From contig JADYZH010000075.1 of assembly GCA_020853215.1 (NCBI GenBank), forward strand, positions 1-64,000: DNA of 64,000 bases, in the 5' to 3' direction. The position numbers and the translations under genes were made by a program. Of the stretch, positions 35,043-45,076 are shown in pieces. The DNA is from Sulfuritalea sp. (GTDB lineage: Bacteria; Pseudomonadota; Gammaproteobacteria; Burkholderiales; Rhodocyclaceae). The notes beneath the pieces were generated by a model that saw only the letters and a list, made by a program, of their open reading frames with translations, was not told the DNA's origin and did no database searches. Positions within the stretch are counted from its first letter, which is position 1; the number at the start of each line of letters is the position of its first letter.

Positions 35043-35061
35043 CCCGACAGGCATTGTCGGG
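35043..35061. other. 7-bp perfect inverted repeat 36 nt upstream of the CZB-MCP start
   Basis: CCCGACA-GGCAT-TGTCGGG. Confidence 0.5.
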
Positions 35062-35106
35062 AAATTCAATTATTCAAAGTCGACGCGTTCTTGACCCGCG
35101 CAGCGA

Positions 35107-35173
35107 CATGGTCTCAAAGGGACAGGGGTTTGTTTATCCGTGAATTGCGCGACAAACTGCGGTATCTACGTAG
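35107..35173 (-). repeat. Conserved upstream element copy D (upstream of the CZB-MCP)
   Basis: Reverse complement: CTACGTAGATACCGCAGTTTGTCGCGCAATTCACGGATAAACAAACCCCTGTCCCTTTGAGACCATGT. Confidence 0.87.
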
Positions 35174-35404
35174 CTCAAAGCAATTCGAAATGGACTTGGG
35201 ACGAGCGCCGCGCTATGCTTGCTTCCGCATCGGCAAAAAAATTGACCATGCCACTCATCGGTTCGTTTTGCGGCATTCTGAGATTTTGATGGCTGACTGG
35301 ATTTACCTGATACATTCACTGACGACGACCTGCGGAGGTTCCGGGGAAATCGCCGAGGTGGAAGTCGCCGCCGCTGCCATGCACGGACCGCGGAAGGAAG
35401 TCTC

Positions 35405-38400
35405 ATGACCCATGTGCTGGTGGTCGACGACGTCGAATCGACCCGCTATATGCTGAAGGTCGTGCTCGAAGACCATGACTACCGCGTGACACTGGCCGGC
35501 AACGGGCTGGAGGCGCTGGCGGCGGCGCACGACGACACACCGGACCTGATCCTCTCCGATGCCCTGATGCCGGCCATGGACGGCTTTACGCTGTGCCGGA
35601 CGTGGATGGGCGACAGTACGCTGAAATCCATACCCTTCGTTTTCTATTCCGGCACCTACACCACGCCGGAGGACCACGAACTGGGCCGGGCATTGGGCGC
35701 CGCCCGCTACATCGTCAAGCCGCAGAAACCCGCTGCCTTGCTGGCCGAGCTGGGCGCGGTGCTGCGGGAGCGCACCGCCAGCGAAAAGCCGGCCGCGGCA
35801 CTGGACGACGCCGGCTTCCATGTCCTCCATGAGTCGGCCCTGGAGCGCCAGCTCCAACGCAAGATCGCGCAACTTGAGGCCGCGAACCGCAGTCTGGGCG
35901 AAAGCGAGGAACGTTTTCGCGCCATCTTCGAGCAGGCGGCGGTGGGCATCGCCCAGGTGGACCCGCGTGGCGCCTGGCAGGGAGTGAACCAGCGGCTGTG
36001 CGACATCGTCGGCTACAGCCGTGACGAACTGCTGGCGAGCAACGTTCAGGCCATCACCCATCCCGACGACCTGAAGGCGGATATGGCCGCGGTGGGCGAA
36101 CTGTTGTCTGGCGCAAGCCACAGCCTCAGCCGGGAAACGCGCTTTTTCCACAAGTCGGGCGAGACCATCTGGGTCAATCTCTCGGTGCGACTGGCGCGCA
36201 CTGCCACGGACGGCTCGCCGCGCTATTTCATCGCGGTGGTGGAGGACATCGACCAGCGCAAGCGCCTGGAGCAGCGCAGCCGCGAGCAACTCGAAGAACT
36301 GCAACGCCGGGAAGCCTATGACAAGGAACTGCTGGCGGCGGCGGAACGATCGCGCCGCGCGCTGCTGAAGGCGGTCGAAGACCAGGCGCTGGCGACGGCG
36401 GCGCTGCGGGCCAGCGAGCAGCGTTTCCGCAGGTTCGTCGAAAACGCCAGCGACATCATTTTCGAACTGGCGCCGGACGGCGTCATCACCTATCTCTCGC
36501 CAAACTGGCCGAGCTTCCTCGGCCTGTCGGCCGCCGATGCCATCGGCAAGCCGATCGAGACCTACCTCCATCCCGATGATGTGGCCATGTGCCGGCAACT
36601 TCTCGAAGATGCAGGCGTTACGGATAAATCTGTCAGAGTCGAATACCGGGTCGGTCCGCGCGAGGGCCCGGTACGCTGGCACGCGACCCGCGGCGTGGCG
36701 GTGCGCGACGCCGCTGGCCAGCTGGTCGGCTACCAGGGCATCGCGCGCGACGTCACCGAGCGCAGAACGGCCGAGGATCAACTGCGCAAGCTCTCGCTGG
36801 CAGTTGAGCAAAGCCCGGGAAGCATCGTCATCACCGACACTGGCGCCACCATCGAGTATGTGAACGATGCCTTTGTTCGGATCACGGGCTACAGCCGCGA
36901 AGAAGTCATCGGGCAAAACCCGCGCATCCTGCAAGCGGGCAAGACGCCGCCGGAAACCTACGCCAGCCTGTGGCAGGCGCTGAGCCGCGGCCAGCCATGG
37001 CAGGGCGAGTTCCACAACAAGCGCAAGGACGGCGGGGAATACATCGAGTTCGCCATCATCACGCCTTTGCGCCAGCCCGACGGGCGCATCACGCATTTCG
37101 TCGCGGTGCAGGAAGACATCACCGAGCGCAAGCGCCTTGGCAGCGAGCTGGACCGGCACCGGCATCATCTCGAAGACCTGGTGATCCAGCGTACGGCGGA
37201 ACTCAGCGCGGCGCGCCAGCAGGCTGAAGAGGCCAGCCGAGCCAAGAGCAGCTTTCTGGCCAACATGAGCCACGAAATTCGCACGCCGATGAACGCCATC
37301 ATCGGTCTGACCCATCTGCTGCGCCGCGACGAACGCACCCCCCGGCAAGCCGACCGGCTGGAGAAAATCGGCACCGCCGCCAAGCACTTGCTGGCCATCA
37401 TCAACAACATCCTCGACATCTCCAAGATCGAGGCCGGCAAACTCGAGCTGGAACAGACGAACTTTGCACTGAGCGCCGTCCTCGACCAGGTCCGCTCGCT
37501 GGTCTCCGATCAGGCCCACGCCAAGGGATTGGCGATCGAGGTCGATCCCGACGCCGTGCCCGCATGGCTGTGGGGCGACCCGACGCGACTAAGGCAGGCG
37601 CTGTTCAACTTCACCAGCAATGCCATCAAGTTCACCGAGCGCGGCACCATCACCCTGCGCGCCGTCCGGCTGCATGCCGGCGGCGATCCCCCGCACGAAG
37701 CCCCTCACCCCGAAGAAAGTTCTCCGGGGGAATTGGGGGAAGAGATTCTGGTGCGTTTCGAAGTCGAGGACACGGGCATCGGCATTACACCCCAGCAGAT
37801 GTCGCACCTGTTCCGGCCCTTCGAGCAGGCCGATCTCTCGACCACCCGCAAATATGGCGGCACCGGTCTTGGACTCGTCATCTCCCGGCGGCTGGCCGAA
37901 CTGATGGGCGGTGAAGTCGGTGTGGAGAGCACGCCGGGCAAAGGCAGCATCTTCTGGTTCACCGCCCACCTGCACCGTGGCACAAGCATCATGCCTGCCA
38001 CTGCGCCCACAGAGGTAGAGGATGCCGAGGGCACACTGCGCCGGCACCACACCGGCACACGACTGCTCCTGGCCGAAGACAACGCCATCAACCGTGAAGT
38101 CGCCCTGGAACTCCTGTACGCGGCAAGCCTGGCCGTCGATACTGCCGTCGATGGCCTGGAAGCCGTGGACAAGGCGCGCAGCATCGACTACGCGCTGATC
38201 CTGATGGATGTACAGATGCCCCGCATGGACGGTCTGCAAGCGACCCGCGCCATCCGCTCGCTGCCCGGTCGGGCCACCACGCCGATTCTGGCCATGACCG
38301 CCAACGCTTTCGACGAGGATCGCCGTGCCTGTCAGGCGGCAGGCATGAACGACTTTGTCGCCAAACCGGTGGATCCCGACGCCCTTTACACCGCACTGAT

Positions 38401-38917
38401 CAAGTGGCTGCCAAAGCCTGATTTTCCCTCTCCATTGACGCAGGGCCCTGCCGTGGCTGTGGCTACCTCCCCCTTGACGGAAGATGGCCTGGGAGGGGGT
38501 GCGCCCGCCGTCCCGCCAGCGCCGACTTTTGCGGCGCAAGACGACGCCTCATGGCGCCTTCGCCTGGCAGGTATTCCAGGGCTGGACATGGAGCGCGGGC
38601 TGGCGCTGGTGCGCGACAATCCGGCCAAGCTGGCACGCATGCTGGTCCTGTTCGCGGACACGCATGCGGCGGATGCCGCGCAACTCTCGGCAGGAATGGC
38701 GGCGCACGATTCCGCAAGCCTCAAAGCGCTGGCCCACTCCCTGAAGGGTTCTGCCGGCACGATCGGCCTGGCGCAGGGTGCCGGGACGGCCGCTGCCCTG
38801 CACGCGGCAATCCGCGCCGGCGCCGGGCCGGACGAGATCGACACGCACGGCGCTGCGCTCATCGACGAACTGACTTCGATCGTCGAGTGCATCAAAAACA
38901 TGTTGACCGATCGGTAG
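35405..38917 (+). CDS. Hybrid sensor kinase (REC-PAS-PAS-PAS-HisKA-HATPase-REC-HPt)
   Basis: [68 protein letters not shown]; HPt [13 protein letters not shown]. Confidence 0.93.
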   Translation: MTHVLVVDDVESTRYMLKVVLEDHDYRVTLAGNGLEALAAAHDDTPDLILSDALMPAMDGFTLCRTWMGDSTLKSIPFVFYSGTYTTPEDHELGRALGAARYIVKPQKPAALLAELGAVLRERTASEKPAAALDDAGFHVLHESALERQLQRKIAQLEAANRSLGESEERFRAIFEQAAVGIAQVDPRGAWQGVNQRLCDIVGYSRDELLASNVQAITHPDDLKADMAAVGELLSGASHSLSRETRFFHKSGETIWVNLSVRLARTATDGSPRYFIAVVEDIDQRKRLEQRSREQLEELQRREAYDKELLAAAERSRRALLKAVEDQALATAALRASEQRFRRFVENASDIIFELAPDGVITYLSPNWPSFLGLSAADAIGKPIETYLHPDDVAMCRQLLEDAGVTDKSVRVEYRVGPREGPVRWHATRGVAVRDAAGQLVGYQGIARDVTERRTAEDQLRKLSLAVEQSPGSIVITDTGATIEYVNDAFVRITGYSREEVIGQNPRILQAGKTPPETYASLWQALSRGQPWQGEFHNKRKDGGEYIEFAIITPLRQPDGRITHFVAVQEDITERKRLGSELDRHRHHLEDLVIQRTAELSAARQQAEEASRAKSSFLANMSHEIRTPMNAIIGLTHLLRRDERTPRQADRLEKIGTAAKHLLAIINNILDISKIEAGKLELEQTNFALSAVLDQVRSLVSDQAHAKGLAIEVDPDAVPAWLWGDPTRLRQALFNFTSNAIKFTERGTITLRAVRLHAGGDPPHEAPHPEESSPGELGEEILVRFEVEDTGIGITPQQMSHLFRPFEQADLSTTRKYGGTGLGLVISRRLAELMGGEVGVESTPGKGSIFWFTAHLHRGTSIMPATAPTEVEDAEGTLRRHHTGTRLLLAEDNAINREVALELLYAASLAVDTAVDGLEAVDKARSIDYALILMDVQMPRMDGLQATRAIRSLPGRATTPILAMTANAFDEDRRACQAAGMNDFVAKPVDPDALYTALIKWLPKPDFPSPLTQGPAVAVATSPLTEDGLGGGAPAVPPAPTFAAQDDASWRLRLAGIPGLDMERGLALVRDNPAKLARMLVLFADTHAADAAQLSAGMAAHDSASLKALAHSLKGSAGTIGLAQGAGTAAALHAAIRAGAGPDEIDTHGAALIDELTSIVECIKNMLTDR

Positions 38918-39039
38918 GCCGCGGAATTGCCCACGGGTGTTTCGCGACGCCCTGTTCAGCGTGTCACCGGCGCCGACTATTGCGGGAGGCCCGAAGCCCT
39001 CCATGTGACTTTGTTGCAGTGGTGGCGAGGTCGGCCGGA

Positions 39040-40050
39040 TCAGACAAAGGCGTCGTCGGCACCGCCACCGCCGAGCTGGATTTGACCCTCCTCAGCAAGG
39101 CGACGCGCGACCTTGAGAATTTCCTTTTGTTCGTTTTCCACTTCCGAAAGGCGCACCGGACCCTTGGAATCGAGATCTTCCCTGAGCATCTCGGCCGCCC
39201 GTTGCGACATGTTCTTGAAAATCTTCTCGCGCAACTCCGGCGAAGCGCCTTTCAAGGCGATGATAAGCGCATCCGACTGCACCTCGCGCAACAGCAACTG
39301 AATGCCGCGATCATCAATGTCGAGCAGGTTCTCGAAGATGAACATCTCGTCGAGAATTTTTTGCGCCAGATCCGCATCGTACTCGCGGACGTTGTCGATA
39401 ATCGTCGTTTCGTTAGCCTGACCGACGTAGTTGAGAATTTCCGCGGCGTGTCGAATGCCGCCCATGGCGGTTTTCTTGACGTTGACCGCGGCACTGGCGA
39501 GTATGCGCGACAAGGCTTCGTTGAGTTCGCGCAATGCGGCCGGTTGCACGCCATCCAGCGTGGCGATGCGCAGCAGCACATCGTTGCGCAAGCGATCCGT
39601 GAAGTGCTTCAGGATATCGCCGGCATGATCGTATTCCAGGTGCACAAGAATGGTGGCGATGATCTGCGGGTGCTCGTTGCGAATCAGATCGGCGACGCTG
39701 GCCGCCTCCATCCACTTCAGTCCCTCGATGCCGGCCGTGTCGTCGCCCGACATGATGCGGCTGATCAGGCCGGCAGCGCGATCATCGCCCAGCGCCTTGG
39801 TCAGCATGGCCTTGATGGTTTCGTTGTCAACGGCGACCGGGGCGCCCCTGGCGGTCTGCTCGGTAAATTCGTCGATCACCGACTCGATTCGCTCGCGTGC
39901 CACCTGTTTCAGCCCGGCCATGGCGTGACCGAGTTTTTGTACTTCTTTCGGGCCCAGATTTTTCAGTACTTCGGCGGCCTCGTTTTGACCCAGGGAGAGC
40001 AGCAGAATGGCGCTTTTTTCGACGCCTTCACTTTCAGTGCCCACCACCAC
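39040..40050 (-). CDS. fliG: Flagellar motor switch protein FliG
   Basis: ESEGVEKSAILLLSLGQNEAAEVLKNLGPKEVQKLGHAMAGL; EHPQIIATILVHLEYDHAGDIL; REVQSDALIIALKGASPELREKIFKNMSQRAAEML. Confidence 0.97.
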   Translation of the reverse strand: MVVGTESEGVEKSAILLLSLGQNEAAEVLKNLGPKEVQKLGHAMAGLKQVARERIESVIDEFTEQTARGAPVAVDNETIKAMLTKALGDDRAAGLISRIMSGDDTAGIEGLKWMEAASVADLIRNEHPQIIATILVHLEYDHAGDILKHFTDRLRNDVLLRIATLDGVQPAALRELNEALSRILASAAVNVKKTAMGGIRHAAEILNYVGQANETTIIDNVREYDADLAQKILDEMFIFENLLDIDDRGIQLLLREVQSDALIIALKGASPELREKIFKNMSQRAAEMLREDLDSKGPVRLSEVENEQKEILKVARRLAEEGQIQLGGGGADDAFV

Positions 40051-41671
40051 CCACCCATTCCTTGATCATGCCGGCAACGGCTTTGGGGTCCTGTTTAGCC
40101 AGATCGCGTGCGGCGGCAAGCTTGCTCTCGTAGGTTTGGCGTGTCGCGGCCTCGCCCGCCACCGCTTCGATGCCTTGCGACGCGGGGACGGCGGCCGCTT
40201 CGATGAGTTTCTCCAGCAGCGGCTTGAGGACGCGAGTCCACAGCCAGAAGACGGCGATGGCGATGAACAGGTATTTCGCCAATTCCTTCAGGCTCGCAAT
40301 GAGCTCCGCGTTGGCCCAGAAGGGCGCATCGGGAGCTATGTCCTTCACGGCTACGGCAAAGGGCGCATTGGCGATGCTCAATGTGTCACCCCGCTCCTTG
40401 TTGAAGCCCATGGCCTCGCGTGCCAGCTCGTTGATCTGCTTGAGGTCCGCCTCGGATAGTGGCAAAGGCGGGGCTTTCGCCGGATCCTTCTCCTTTGTCA
40501 GATCCTTCTTGTGATTGACTACCACGGCGACCGACAGGCGGCGAATACTGCCCGGGGAGCTCTTGGTATGACGGATGGTCTTGTCAATTTCGAAGTTCGT
40601 GGTGGCGCTCTTGCTGTAATTCTGGGCGGCATTGGTCGCGGCGGCAGGCGGCTGGGCCGCAGCGCCGGCCGCGGGCGGCTGGGTGATAGCTGCGGTGGCG
40701 GGCGGCGGTGGCTGGTTGCTGAGGGCCCCGGGAACTCCCGCCGCCGGGGAAGAACCGGTGGCGGCTTCGTTGATCTGCTGACTGCGGATGGCGGTCTCGG
40801 GATTCGGGTTGGGCTTGTAGGTTTCCGCAACCAGGTCGGTCTGTGAAAAATCGACGTCTGCCGCGACCTGCGCTCGAACATTGCCCAGTCCGACGATCGG
40901 CGCAAGTATGGCCTCGATGCGCCTTACGTAGCCGGACTCTATTTCGCGCAGGAACTTGACTTGCGCCGGATCCAAACCGGCATCGCGTGACGGGTCCGCA
41001 TGCTGCGAAACCAGGGTACCCTCCTGATCGACCACGCTGACATTCATCGGCTTGAGCTGCGGTACGCTGGAGGCAACCAGATTGACGATGCCGACGACCT
41101 GCGCCGGCTCCAATGTGCGGCCCGGATAGAGACTTACCAGGACCGAGGCCGAAGGTTTCTGGTCGTCGCGCAGGAAGGCGGTCTGTTTTGGGATGGCCAG
41201 ATGCACGCGCGCACCCTTGACCGCGGCCAGCGACTGGATCGAGCGGGCCAGTTCGCCTTCCAGGCCGCGCTGAAAATTCACTTGCTCGGCGAACTGGCTG
41301 ATGCCCATTTTTTGATTTTCGAGCAACTCGAAGCCCACCAACCCGCCTTTGGGCATGCCCTGCGCGGCAAGGCGCAACCTGGTGTCATGCACTACGGCCT
41401 GCGGTACAAGGATGGTGTGTCCTCCTTCGCTGAAGCGGTAGGGGATATTTTGCTGCTGTAGCGCGGCGACGATCTGACCGCCATCTTTTTCGTCCTGGAT
41501 CGAGAACAACACCGCGTAAGCGGGCTCCCTGGCCCAAAGCAGACCGCCGATCAAGATTGCCAGCAACAGGGCAATGCCGGCGATGCTGATCAACTTCTGG
41601 CCGGCGCCAAGGCGGAAAAAACCCTCCATCGAGCTCGGAAAAGGTGTTCTGGCCGTCGCGGTTTCTGCCAT
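40034..41671 (-). CDS. fliF: Flagellar M-ring protein FliF
   Basis: YAVLFSIQDEKDGGQIVAALQQQNIPYRFSEGGHTILVP; LALNYQRGLEGELARSIQSL-type motif QVNFQRGLEGELARSIQSLAAVKGARVHLAIPK. Confidence 0.97.
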   Translation of the reverse strand: MAETATARTPFPSSMEGFFRLGAGQKLISIAGIALLLAILIGGLLWAREPAYAVLFSIQDEKDGGQIVAALQQQNIPYRFSEGGHTILVPQAVVHDTRLRLAAQGMPKGGLVGFELLENQKMGISQFAEQVNFQRGLEGELARSIQSLAAVKGARVHLAIPKQTAFLRDDQKPSASVLVSLYPGRTLEPAQVVGIVNLVASSVPQLKPMNVSVVDQEGTLVSQHADPSRDAGLDPAQVKFLREIESGYVRRIEAILAPIVGLGNVRAQVAADVDFSQTDLVAETYKPNPNPETAIRSQQINEAATGSSPAAGVPGALSNQPPPPATAAITQPPAAGAAAQPPAAATNAAQNYSKSATTNFEIDKTIRHTKSSPGSIRRLSVAVVVNHKKDLTKEKDPAKAPPLPLSEADLKQINELAREAMGFNKERGDTLSIANAPFAVAVKDIAPDAPFWANAELIASLKELAKYLFIAIAVFWLWTRVLKPLLEKLIEAAAVPASQGIEAVAGEAATRQTYESKLAAARDLAKQDPKAVAGMIKEWVGGGGH

Positions 41672-41729
41672 TGTGTCTTGTGTCCAGTATTCAGGTCAGT
41701 CTACCTAGGAGGAAAGTATGGAGTCCCTT

Positions 41730-41745
41730 AGCAAAACTGGTTCCC
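41730..41745 (-). promoter_or_regulatory. Candidate sigma-54 promoter of fliF
   Basis: Reverse complement GGGAACC-AGTT-TTGCT, GG-N10-GC spacing, ~60 nt upstream of the fliF start. Confidence 0.55.
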
Positions 41746-41753
41746 GCAAGAAG

Positions 41754-41768
41754 CGGCAATTTTTGCCG
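41754..41768. promoter_or_regulatory. Palindrome in the fliF/fleS divergent intergenic region
   Basis: CGGCAA-TTT-TTGCCG, perfect 6-bp arms. Confidence 0.45.
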
Positions 41769-41826
41769 GTATATCGGCCACCCACTTCCTTGTTTGCAGG
41801 CCTAGATTCTGCCATCATCGCAACAC

Positions 41827-43029
41827 ATGGTCCTTCCGTCTGTCACCCCCAAGCCGCCAACTGCTCCCGTGCCGGGTGCGCAGGTCGCGCCTGAAGAAGC
41901 GCTTCGCCTAGCTGAAGCCTTTCGAATTTTCAGTCAGGCGTCGGAGGAATTAAGCGGCGCCTACAGCAAATTGCAGAGCCATGTGGAGCAGCTTAGCGAT
42001 GAGCTGGCGGCTGCCAATGGCGCCCTGCGCCAGCAGTATCAGGAGAAGGCCGCCTTGACCGAACGCCTGAGCCTGTTGCTCGACGCATTGCCCGCCGGTG
42101 TGGTGGTGCTTGACGATGCCGGTAGCGTGGTGCAGTTCAATCCGGCCGCCAGCAATTTTCTGGGTGACGTAAAAGTCGGCGCTGACTGGGCGGCGATTTA
42201 TGCCAAGACGCTGGTACCCGACGCTACGCCCGGCGAGTTTCTCGGCGGCGAGCGGCACTTGGCGGTCGACGTGACGCCGCTTGATTCCACCGGCGGCCGC
42301 ATTGTCCTGCTGCATGACATTACGGAGGCACAACTGCTGAAAACCCAGGCCGAACGCAATCAGCGTCTGGCAGCGATGGGCGAAATGGCGGCCCAACTCG
42401 CGCATCAACTGCGCACACCGCTGGCCGCTGCGCTGCTCTATGCCGGCAACCTGCAAAATGCCGAACTGGCCGCGGACAATCGTGCCGCCATCGCGGAAAA
42501 GACCGTGGCCCGCCTCAAGCACATCGAACATCTGATTCAGGACATGCTGTTGTTTGCACGCGGCGAAGCGCTCGGCCGCGAACGTTTTACCGTGACCGAT
42601 CTGTTCGTCGAACTGACGCAGAATTTCGAGCCACTGGCCCAAAACAACGGCGTGCGGTTTATCGTGACCGACAAGAGTGCGGGAACGTGGCTCACTGGCA
42701 AGCGCAAATCGCTGGTCAGCGCGCTGACCAGTCTGCTGGAAAACGCGCTGCAGTCCGTCGAGGGGCAGGAAGACCGGTGCATCGAGATTTCCGCCCGACG
42801 CGAAGAGAGTACCTTGTTGCTTGCGGTAAAGGATAACGGTCGCGGCATGGACAATGCCACTGCCGCCCGTTTGTTCGAGCCTTTTTACACCACGCGCAGC
42901 GATGGTACAGGCCTCGGCCTCGCGATCGCGCGCGGTGTGGCGCGCGCCCATGGTGGCGGCATCGAAGTCATCTCCAACCCCAGTGCCGGTGCCGAATTCA
43001 TCCTCAGTCTGCCATGCCCGAAAAACTGA
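41827..43029 (+). CDS. fleS: Flagellar sensor histidine kinase FleS/FlrB-like
   Basis: PAS, MAAQLAHQLRTPLAAALLYAGNL, HATPase [19 protein letters not shown]; adjacent to an NtrC-type regulator and flagellar genes. Confidence 0.88.
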   Translation: MVLPSVTPKPPTAPVPGAQVAPEEALRLAEAFRIFSQASEELSGAYSKLQSHVEQLSDELAAANGALRQQYQEKAALTERLSLLLDALPAGVVVLDDAGSVVQFNPAASNFLGDVKVGADWAAIYAKTLVPDATPGEFLGGERHLAVDVTPLDSTGGRIVLLHDITEAQLLKTQAERNQRLAAMGEMAAQLAHQLRTPLAAALLYAGNLQNAELAADNRAAIAEKTVARLKHIEHLIQDMLLFARGEALGRERFTVTDLFVELTQNFEPLAQNNGVRFIVTDKSAGTWLTGKRKSLVSALTSLLENALQSVEGQEDRCIEISARREESTLLLAVKDNGRGMDNATAARLFEPFYTTRSDGTGLGLAIARGVARAHGGGIEVISNPSAGAEFILSLPCPKN

Positions 43030-44429
43030 ATATCCTGGTCGTCGAGGACGACGATGCACTGCGCGATGCACTACAAGTCACGCTGCAGGCTGCCGGCCAT
43101 GACGTCGGCAGTGTTGATGGCGGCCCTGCGGCACTGGAAGCCCTGCGACGCAAGGCATTCAACATGGTCGTCTCAGACCTGCGCATGAGTCCGATGGATG
43201 GACTCACCCTGCTCGGTGAAATCCGCGTCCGGCATCCCGGCTTACCGGTCTTGCTGATGACGGCCTTCGGTGATGTCGACAAGGCGGTGGCTGCGATGCG
43301 CGGCGGGGCCTGCGATTTTATGCTGAAACCTTTCGAGCCGAAGGCGCTGATTGACCAGATTGCCCGCTATGCAACGCCTCCGGCACCAGCCGCCGGCGTC
43401 ATCGCCGTCGATGCCCGGACGCGAGACACCCTGCTGCTTGCCGCACGTGTGGCGCGAACCGATGCGACGGTGCTGCTGACAGGCGAGTCCGGTGTCGGGA
43501 AGGAAGTATTCGCGCGCTATATCCACGATCAGTCGGCACGCGCGACGGGCATTTTCGTGGCCATCAATTGCGCTGCGATTCCAGACACCTTGCTTGAAGC
43601 CACGCTTTTCGGTTACGAGAAGGGCGCGTTCACCGGCGCGCTGACCGCCCAGGCAGGCAAGTTCGAACAGGCCAACGGCGGCACCTTGCTGCTCGACGAA
43701 ATATCCGAAATGCCACTGGGTCTGCAGGCCAAGCTGTTGCGGGTGCTACAGGAGCGCGAGGTGGAACGCGTCGGCGGCAAGAAACCGGTACCGCTCGATA
43801 TCCGCATCCTGGCTACCTCCAACCGCGACATGGCTGGTGAAGTGCGTAAGGGACGGTTTCGTGAGGATTTGTTCTACCGGCTTAACGTGTTTCCGCTTGA
43901 GATTCCGCCACTGCGCGAGCGTCCGGGCGATATCGTGCCGCTGGCACGAAAAATTCTGGCACAAATGGCCGCAGCGGCACGGCGTGTGGCAGGATTTGCC
44001 GCTGCGGCCGAAGCACGGCTTCTGGCGCATTCTTGGCCGGGCAACGTACGCGAACTGGAAAACGTCGTCCAGCGCGCACTGATTCTCGAACCGGGTGAGG
44101 TGATCGAGGCCGAGGGTTTGCGCCTGGACTTCAAACCGGCCGTGCCATCGGCGGCGACATCCATGGCAGCGAATGCGCCGCCCGGCACCGCCCAACCCTT
44201 GTCACCAGGGTGCGTCCCCGCCGCAACCGACGTTGAAACCCCCGTCACAGCAGGCGTTCCCGCCGACATGAAAACGCTCGAGCGCCTGCATATCCAGGAA
44301 ACCCTGGCCAGTGTTGGGGGATCGCGCAAGAAGGCCGTGGCAATCCTCGGTATCTCGGAACGCACACTGCGGTACAAGCTGAACCAGTATCGCGAAGAAG
44401 GATTGCTCAATGAACGTGAAAATGATTGA
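43014..44429 (+). CDS. fleR: Sigma-54-dependent flagellar response regulator FleR/FlrC-like
   Basis: REC; TGESGVGKEVFARYIHDQSAR; GYEKGAFTGA motif; C-terminal Fis-type HTH KKAVAILGISERTLRYKL. Confidence 0.92.
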   Translation: MPEKLNILVVEDDDALRDALQVTLQAAGHDVGSVDGGPAALEALRRKAFNMVVSDLRMSPMDGLTLLGEIRVRHPGLPVLLMTAFGDVDKAVAAMRGGACDFMLKPFEPKALIDQIARYATPPAPAAGVIAVDARTRDTLLLAARVARTDATVLLTGESGVGKEVFARYIHDQSARATGIFVAINCAAIPDTLLEATLFGYEKGAFTGALTAQAGKFEQANGGTLLLDEISEMPLGLQAKLLRVLQEREVERVGGKKPVPLDIRILATSNRDMAGEVRKGRFREDLFYRLNVFPLEIPPLRERPGDIVPLARKILAQMAAAARRVAGFAAAAEARLLAHSWPGNVRELENVVQRALILEPGEVIEAEGLRLDFKPAVPSAATSMAANAPPGTAQPLSPGCVPAATDVETPVTAGVPADMKTLERLHIQETLASVGGSRKKAVAILGISERTLRYKLNQYREEGLLNEREND

Positions 44430-44444
44430 GTTGGCGCAAGCATA

Positions 44445-44460
44445 TGGCACGACAATTGCT
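44445..44460 (+). promoter_or_regulatory. Sigma-54 promoter of fliE
   Basis: TGGCACG-ACAA-TTGCT, consensus -24/-12 with correct spacing, 33 nt before fliE ATG. Confidence 0.85.
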
Positions 44461-44492
44461 TTTAGTGATTAGAATTCTCTGAGGAGCCCGTC

Positions 44493-44819
44493 ATGGCTAT
44501 CGAAACCCGTCAAATTGACCAGCTGCTTTCCGAACTGCGCTCCGCTTCCTCGCTTGCGAGTGGAAAACCCGCCGGAAATTCGGCGCCAACGGACGGGCCC
44601 GATTTTGCCGATTTACTGAAGAGCACGATTGACCAGGTCAGCGCTGCCCAACTGGACGCGAAACAAATGGCCGCGGATTTTTCCAGCGGCCAGAGCGAGG
44701 TAAATTTGCAGGACGTGATGATCAATCTGCAAAAGGCCAATCTGTCCTTCCAGCAAATGGTCCAGGTGCGCAACCGGCTGGTGTCGGCCTATCACGACAT
44801 CATGAACATGCAGGTCTGA
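44493..44819 (+). CDS. fliE: Flagellar hook-basal body complex protein FliE
   Basis: DFADLLKSTIDQVSAAQLDAKQMAADFSSGQSEVNLQDVMINLQKANLSFQQMVQVRNRLVSAYHDIMNMQV. Confidence 0.96.
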   Translation: MAIETRQIDQLLSELRSASSLASGKPAGNSAPTDGPDFADLLKSTIDQVSAAQLDAKQMAADFSSGQSEVNLQDVMINLQKANLSFQQMVQVRNRLVSAYHDIMNMQV

Positions 44820-45076
44820 TTCCGCCTCACAACCAAGCCGTTGCGGACGATAATACTGGTCGGATTCACTGGTGCAGCCGGCCGGCCCAGCGACTCCTGT
44901 GATGCGCCTCCGGCGTCCCCACCGCGGTACTCGCCGCGTTCTGTACGGCCCGACTAAAGAATTTCGGTTCGCTGCCGTAGTTGGAATAGCTCCAAAGCGA
45001 AGTTTCAGTGGAGATGGGCGGCCGCTCTGTCGACGTCAAACGTTGTGGCCGCGACCAAAATCGGAAAGCGAGAATC

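Noticed and set aside
35022-35408. Small ORF FIRELRDKLRYLRS..., with similar peptides at 19898 and 55959 (and CGIYV peptides at 49477 and 55199)
   Set aside because: These peptides are translations of the dispersed upstream element, on either strand; similarity reflects the DNA element, not a protein family.
35303-37519. 738-aa minus-strand ORF
   Set aside because: Antisense to the hybrid kinase; no conserved motifs.
38551-40065. 504-aa plus-strand ORF
   Set aside because: Overlaps the kinase 3' end and is antisense to fliG.
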